NCBI GenBank assembly: GCA_937919155.1
Contig: CALFPM010000119.1
Coordinates: 1-13,478 of the forward strand
Direction: 5' to 3'
DNA length: 13,478 nt
Source: an uncultured Clostridia bacterium
GTDB taxonomy: Bacteria; Bacillota; Clostridia; Oscillospirales; Acutalibacteraceae
Shown here: piece after piece, positions 12,991-13,478 of the stretch
How the letters are laid out: the number at the start of each line of letters is the position of its first letter
Position numbering within the stretch: the stretch's first letter is position 1
Translations under genes and position numbers: made by a program
Notes under the pieces: model-generated
Seen by the model: only the letters and a program-made list of their open reading frames with translations
What the model was told of the DNA's origin: nothing
Database searches by the model: none

Positions 12991-13478
12991 TCAAGCTTTC
13001 ATCACAAGCTTTGCAATTTTCTGAGCATCCTCAACTTTTGCATCAAACTCAAACCAACCAATGATGCCATCTGCGTGTTCATCTGCATAACGCTCTCTAA
13101 GAACCTGTATATTGATATTCTCATTAAACTTTGTTGCAAGACCTTTCATGTCACCATAGTAAATAGCAGTATTTCCTGCTCCTATCTCTGGCATATTGTC
13201 AGAAACAAAAACAGGTTTTCCAAGCAGTGATGTGCCAAAAGGCAGTGAGATGTCATCCTGCAACATATATCTGCCCATGTTGTCTCCCTGAACGTTGCCT
13301 TCGTGCTCGTCCAGCCAATCCTGAGCCTGCTTGCGGATATCGCCGTAGCCGCGCTTGAGGATGTTCTGGAAGCCGGGAGTCAGGTGACCGGGAGGCAGCA
13401 TGGTGGGGAAGCCGCCGATTTTGCCGTAGTCAGAAGCCTGCAGCTTGAAGAAATCCATAGCGCCGTCGGGCAGCCACT
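12991..13478 (-). CDS. Phage HK97-type major capsid protein, C-terminal part, fused in frame to foreign sequence
   Basis: From about 13278 down to the stop, the ~95 residues MGRYMLQDDISLPFGTSLLG through KPVFVSDNMPEIGAG, AIYYGDMKG and IIGWFEFDAK are the C-terminal third of an HK97-fold capsid protein: the LLGKPV-VSD-MP and YGD motifs are family hallmarks. The expected ~300 residues before this are missing. Instead the frame continues upstream without a break into a glycyl radical enzyme-like segment (13279-13478) and off the window, so no start is visible. The ATG at 13456-13458 is internal to that segment. GC falls from 61% in the last 178 bases to 39% in 13081-13260. Confidence 0.8.
   Translation of the reverse strand, partial: WLPDGAMDFFKLQASDYGKIGGFPTMLPPGHLTPGFQNILKRGYGDIRKQAQDWLDEHEGNVQGDNMGRYMLQDDISLPFGTSLLGKPVFVSDNMPEIGAGNTAIYYGDMKGLATKFNENINIQVLRERYADEHADGIIGWFEFDAKVEDAQKIAKLVMKA
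13279..13478 (-). pseudogene. Fragment of a glycyl radical enzyme (PFL-like family), GC-rich
   Basis: Read on the minus strand from the window edge: WLPDGAMDFFKLQASDYGKI, then FPTMLPPGHLTPGFQNILKR and GYGDIRKQAQDWLDEHEGN. The GH-(4)-F-x-x-x-L-x-x-G-Y-x-x-I pattern is the conserved N-terminal-third segment of pyruvate formate-lyase-like glycyl radical enzymes, upstream of the catalytic Cys. The subfamily cannot be decided from ~65 residues. Its GC-rich third positions differ from everything else in the window, so its source genome is probably different. Confidence 0.55.

Noticed and set aside
9087..13478. Integrated prophage with attachment sites
   Set aside because: No integrase, no direct repeats flanking the block that I could find, and both borders fall inside reading frames with foreign partners.
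1..13478. CRISPR arrays, tRNA or rRNA genes, insertion sequences, defence or toxin systems
   Set aside because: No regularly spaced repeats, no cloverleaf-like segments in the intergenic DNA, no transposase motifs or terminal inverted repeats, and no nuclease, toxin or reverse transcriptase motifs in the real genes.

Overview
The window looks like three pieces of DNA joined together. About 9.1 kb is chromosomal DNA from a low-to-mid GC Clostridia-type bacterium. An Oscillospirales/Ruminococcus-like lineage is my best guess, from the S10-cluster order, the strong AGGAGG ribosome binding sites and the sequence style of SMC and L3; I see no marker gene that settles it. About 4.2 kb is the head-tail module of a siphovirus. 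The last ~0.2 kb is GC-rich and reads as part of a glycyl radical enzyme. Nearly every gene is on the minus strand, so transcription runs from high to low coordinates.

Positions 1-2204 hold the start of the S10 ribosomal-protein operon: a strong promoter with an A/T-rich upstream element, a ~320-nt leader, then rpsJ, rplC, rplD and rplW (cut by the window edge). The leader contains a terminator-like hairpin and a competing 16-bp long-range pairing, which is the layout of a transcription attenuator. Positions 2205-2861 carry a divergent promoter, a 10-bp inverted repeat over its -35 box, a small unrecognised gene on the plus strand and a strong bidirectional terminator.

Positions 2878-5833 hold a two-gene minus-strand operon: a HemL-like class III aminotransferase, then a class II aldolase-family protein made of one complete domain and one degenerate copy. 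It has its own promoter with an inverted repeat just upstream, and its own terminator. Positions 5856-9137 hold a long SMC reading frame with hinge, ABC signature and Walker B, but without the N-terminal Walker A region.

From ~9100 to ~13280 the minus strand reads, in transcription order: C-terminal part of an HK97-type major capsid protein, a small charged protein, a virion decoration protein, head-tail connector, head closure protein, gp10-like protein, tail terminator candidate, phi13-type major tail protein with an added repeat domain, a terminator-like hairpin, tail assembly chaperone G with a -1 frameshift into T, and the first ~17 codons of the tape measure gene.

Both ends of the phage block are in-frame fusions: tape measure to SMC at ~9087-9107, and glycyl radical enzyme to capsid at ~13276-13290. 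GC content changes sharply at each: about 55% to 38% across the first and 39% to 61% across the second, from hand counts. The shared TGESEYK motif at the first join suggests assembly through a short identical stretch. I regard a chimeric contig as more likely than real fusions. The most interesting biology that does not depend on the joins is the S10 leader attenuator, the aldolase/aminotransferase pair and the phage frameshift element. I do not see a clearly new defence or mobile system.
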